From: Pseudomonadota bacterium
GTDB taxonomy: Bacteria > Pseudomonadota > Alphaproteobacteria > Rhizobiales > Rhizobiaceae
Length of the DNA: 8,726 nucleotides
Direction: 5' to 3'
Assembly: GCA_023399465.1 (NCBI GenBank)
Contig: JAEWPB010000124.1
Location: 1 to 8,726, forward strand
In this document: one piece after another, positions 7,924-8,726 of the stretch
Numbering within the stretch: position 1 is the stretch's first letter
Layout: every line of letters begins with the position of its first letter
Translations under genes and position numbers: made by a program
Notes under the pieces: model-generated
What the model was told of the DNA's origin: nothing
Seen by the model: the letters and a program-made list of their open reading frames with translations, nothing else
The model's database searches: none

Positions 7924-8022
7924 GTCGCTTCTCCCGTTCCTGGGGCGGAAGCTACAAACTCCCTGCCGTCGGCGCCCTGATAATTCGCTGACGATGGAAA
8001 CACTTTACGCCGATTTGGAGGA

Positions 8023-8035
8023 TTAGGCATCCTAA
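8023..8035. promoter_or_regulatory. TTAGG-N3-CCTAA dyad, possible operator
   Basis: A perfect 5-bp inverted repeat around CAT sits about 100 bp upstream of the 79-residue gene. Its shape fits a dimeric repressor site. It is short and unmatched elsewhere in the window. Confidence 0.2.
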
Positions 8036-8078
8036 AGATAACCTGTGGGCGGCGGCAACCTTGATGTCGGGGAGGTAG

Positions 8079-8198
8079 CGGCGACACTCACCGGAGTCGG
8101 CAGAGCAAGATCGGGAGGATGTGCTGATCTACGCGATCGCAATGGCGATCACCGAGGCTGAGGAAGTCGCTGCCCGTCGTTCGGCTGAGAAGCCGTAG
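8079..8198 (+). pseudogene. possible 3' remnant of a small gene
   Basis: A plus-strand frame, open from the TAG at 8076-8078 to a TAG at 8196-8198, encodes 39 residues. It ends with a credible amphipathic acidic helix (DVLIYAIAMAITEAEEVAAR, then RSAEKP). There is no usable start: GTG at 8121 has its GGGAGG only two bases away, and ATG at 8142 lacks a ribosome-binding site. This looks like the tail of a truncated gene and could mark a recombination junction. It may equally be a chance frame. Confidence 0.25.
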
Positions 8199-8229
8199 GC
8201 CTGTAAAGCTGTACCGCGGCAGAAGGCGA

Positions 8230-8454
8230 TCAGTCTGTCTTGGTGCGTTTGGCAAGAAGGCTGGATATCGCGGAGGCCCGCTCCGCGTGCTCCTTGGCGA
8301 GACGGGCTTCGCGAAGCCGTAAGGTCTTCGCCTCCCGCAACTGTGCCGTCGACTCGAGCTCTTCCATTGCGTTATTTTTGGAAAAGAACTCGGTCTGGAC
8401 ATTGCCGAAGGCAATCTCTGCTTGCTGGCGAGCCCTGCTGTACGTCTCTGTCAT
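8230..8454 (-). CDS. small conserved hypothetical protein, 74 residues
   Basis: The protein begins MTETYSRARQQAEIAFGNVQ and is almost entirely helical and charged, with an Ala/Glu/Arg/Lys-rich second half (LREARLAKEHAERAS) resembling a short coiled coil. I remember similar small proteins from rhizobial genomes but know no function. The ATG at 8454 is preferred because GGGGAAA lies just upstream. The in-frame ATG at 8475 would put translation close to the cspA terminator and lacks such a site. It lies downstream of cspA on the same strand, separated by a terminator, so it probably has its own promoter in the short interval or depends on read-through. It is likely chromosomal flank and not cargo. 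Confidence 0.75.
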   Translation of the reverse strand: MTETYSRARQQAEIAFGNVQTEFFSKNNAMEELESTAQLREAKTLRLREARLAKEHAERASAISSLLAKRTKTD

Positions 8455-8490
8455 TGGATTTCCCCGTGTGGCCATGGGGCCGAAATGAAA

Positions 8491-8512
8491 AGGCCAGGCA
8501 AACGCCTGGCCT
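8491..8512 (-). terminator. rho-independent terminator of the cold-shock gene
   Basis: On the minus strand AGGCCAGGC and GCCTGGCCT form a perfect 9-bp stem with a 4-base loop, followed by T residues (the stem ends in T and continues TTTCATT). It lies about 60 bp past the cold-shock gene stop and is correctly oriented to end that transcript. It separates cspA from the 74-residue gene. Confidence 0.8.
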
Positions 8513-8574
8513 CAGATCGATAACGTGCTTCCGGCAGTGCCAGTACATCCGTGGTCAAAGGGAAGCAGCCATCT

Positions 8575-8726
8575 TTAGGCGGACTGCAGGTTGCAGGCAG
8601 ACATCTTGCCCGACTTCATGTCGCGCTCGAGCTCGAAGCCGATCTTCTGGCCTTCGACGAGTTCGCGCATTCCGGCGCGCTCGACAGCCGAGATATGAAC
8701 GAAGGCGTCTGCGCCGCCGTTGTCAG
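8575..8726 (-). CDS. cspA: CspA-family cold-shock protein, 3' part
   Basis: Only the last 49 codons are in the window; the gene continues past the right edge. The visible part reads DAFVHISAVERAGMRELVEG and ends GKMSACNLQSA. It contains the RNP-2-like FVHIS motif and the C-terminal strands of the cold-shock OB fold, which binds single-stranded RNA and DNA and melts mRNA structure. The RNP-1 half (KGFGF region) would lie outside the window. The KMSACNLQ ending is typical of rhizobial cold-shock proteins. A good terminator follows at 8491-8512. Rhizobia carry several paralogues, so the symbol denotes the family. Confidence 0.92.
   Translation of the reverse strand, partial: DNGGADAFVHISAVERAGMRELVEGQKIGFELERDMKSGKMSACNLQSA

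Larger units (their letters stand above)
7924..8229. other. 306-bp gap between the 79- and 74-residue genes
   Basis: It contains a short dyad TTAGG-CAT-CCTAA (8023-8035), about 100 bp upstream of the 79-residue gene start, and a plus-strand open stretch described separately (8079-8198). No promoter motif is clear. The right-hand end of the mobile element could lie anywhere from about 7.1 to 8.2 kb, and this gap is a reasonable candidate. Confidence 0.4.

Noticed and set aside
7886..8026. 46-codon plus-strand frame starting MEILDLAG
   Set aside because: No ribosome-binding site, and it overlaps the start of the better-supported 79-residue gene on the other strand.

Overview
The window reads as a small integrated mobile element next to an initiator tRNA gene in an alphaproteobacterium, most likely a member of the Rhizobiales. 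Three things point there: an initiator tRNA-Met of the rhizobial form at the left edge, a CspA-type cold-shock gene ending in KMSACNLQ at the right edge, and a small Lys/Arg/Glu-rich gene beside cspA that resembles genes I remember from rhizobial genomes. Composition is GC-rich, with AT-richer patches between about 2.45-2.65 kb and 3.5-3.9 kb.

Layout. The tRNA-fMet (13-89) is the only gene I can support on the plus strand. Everything else supported is on the minus strand and reads toward the tRNA. From upstream to downstream, in minus-strand order, the genes are: cold-shock protein (partial, 8575-8726); a 74-residue small protein (8230-8454); a 79-residue orphan (7684-7923); a PD-(D/E)XK-like nuclease with a C-terminal AT-hook (6164-7075); a soluble FtsH-like AAA+ zinc metalloprotease (4034-5998); a 291-residue orphan (2621-3496); a 112-residue basic orphan (2100-2438); and a large serine recombinase (46-1914). 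The 3' end of the recombinase gene lies inside the tRNA gene: its last 13 codons are the complement of the tRNA 3' half, and its stop codon covers most of the anticodon. The tRNA's own rho-independent terminator is embedded in the recombinase coding sequence.

How it may work together. The recombinase is the likely integration enzyme, using the tRNA 3' end as its target. The cargo is centred on the nuclease and protease genes, which have the same orientation, are 165 bp apart, and share a 12-13 base leader motif over their ribosome-binding sites. A nuclease with a DNA-binding tail paired with an ATP-dependent protease in an integrative element suggests a defence or DNA-control module. I do not recognise it as a named system; this is inference. 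Two orphan genes between cargo and recombinase are accompanied by a family of 21-bp phased GAATCG repeats, present in two separate upstream regions.

The right-hand boundary of the element is not resolved. No second copy of the tRNA 3' end is visible, and the region from 7076 to 8229 holds little beyond one small gene, a possible gene remnant and some inverted repeats.
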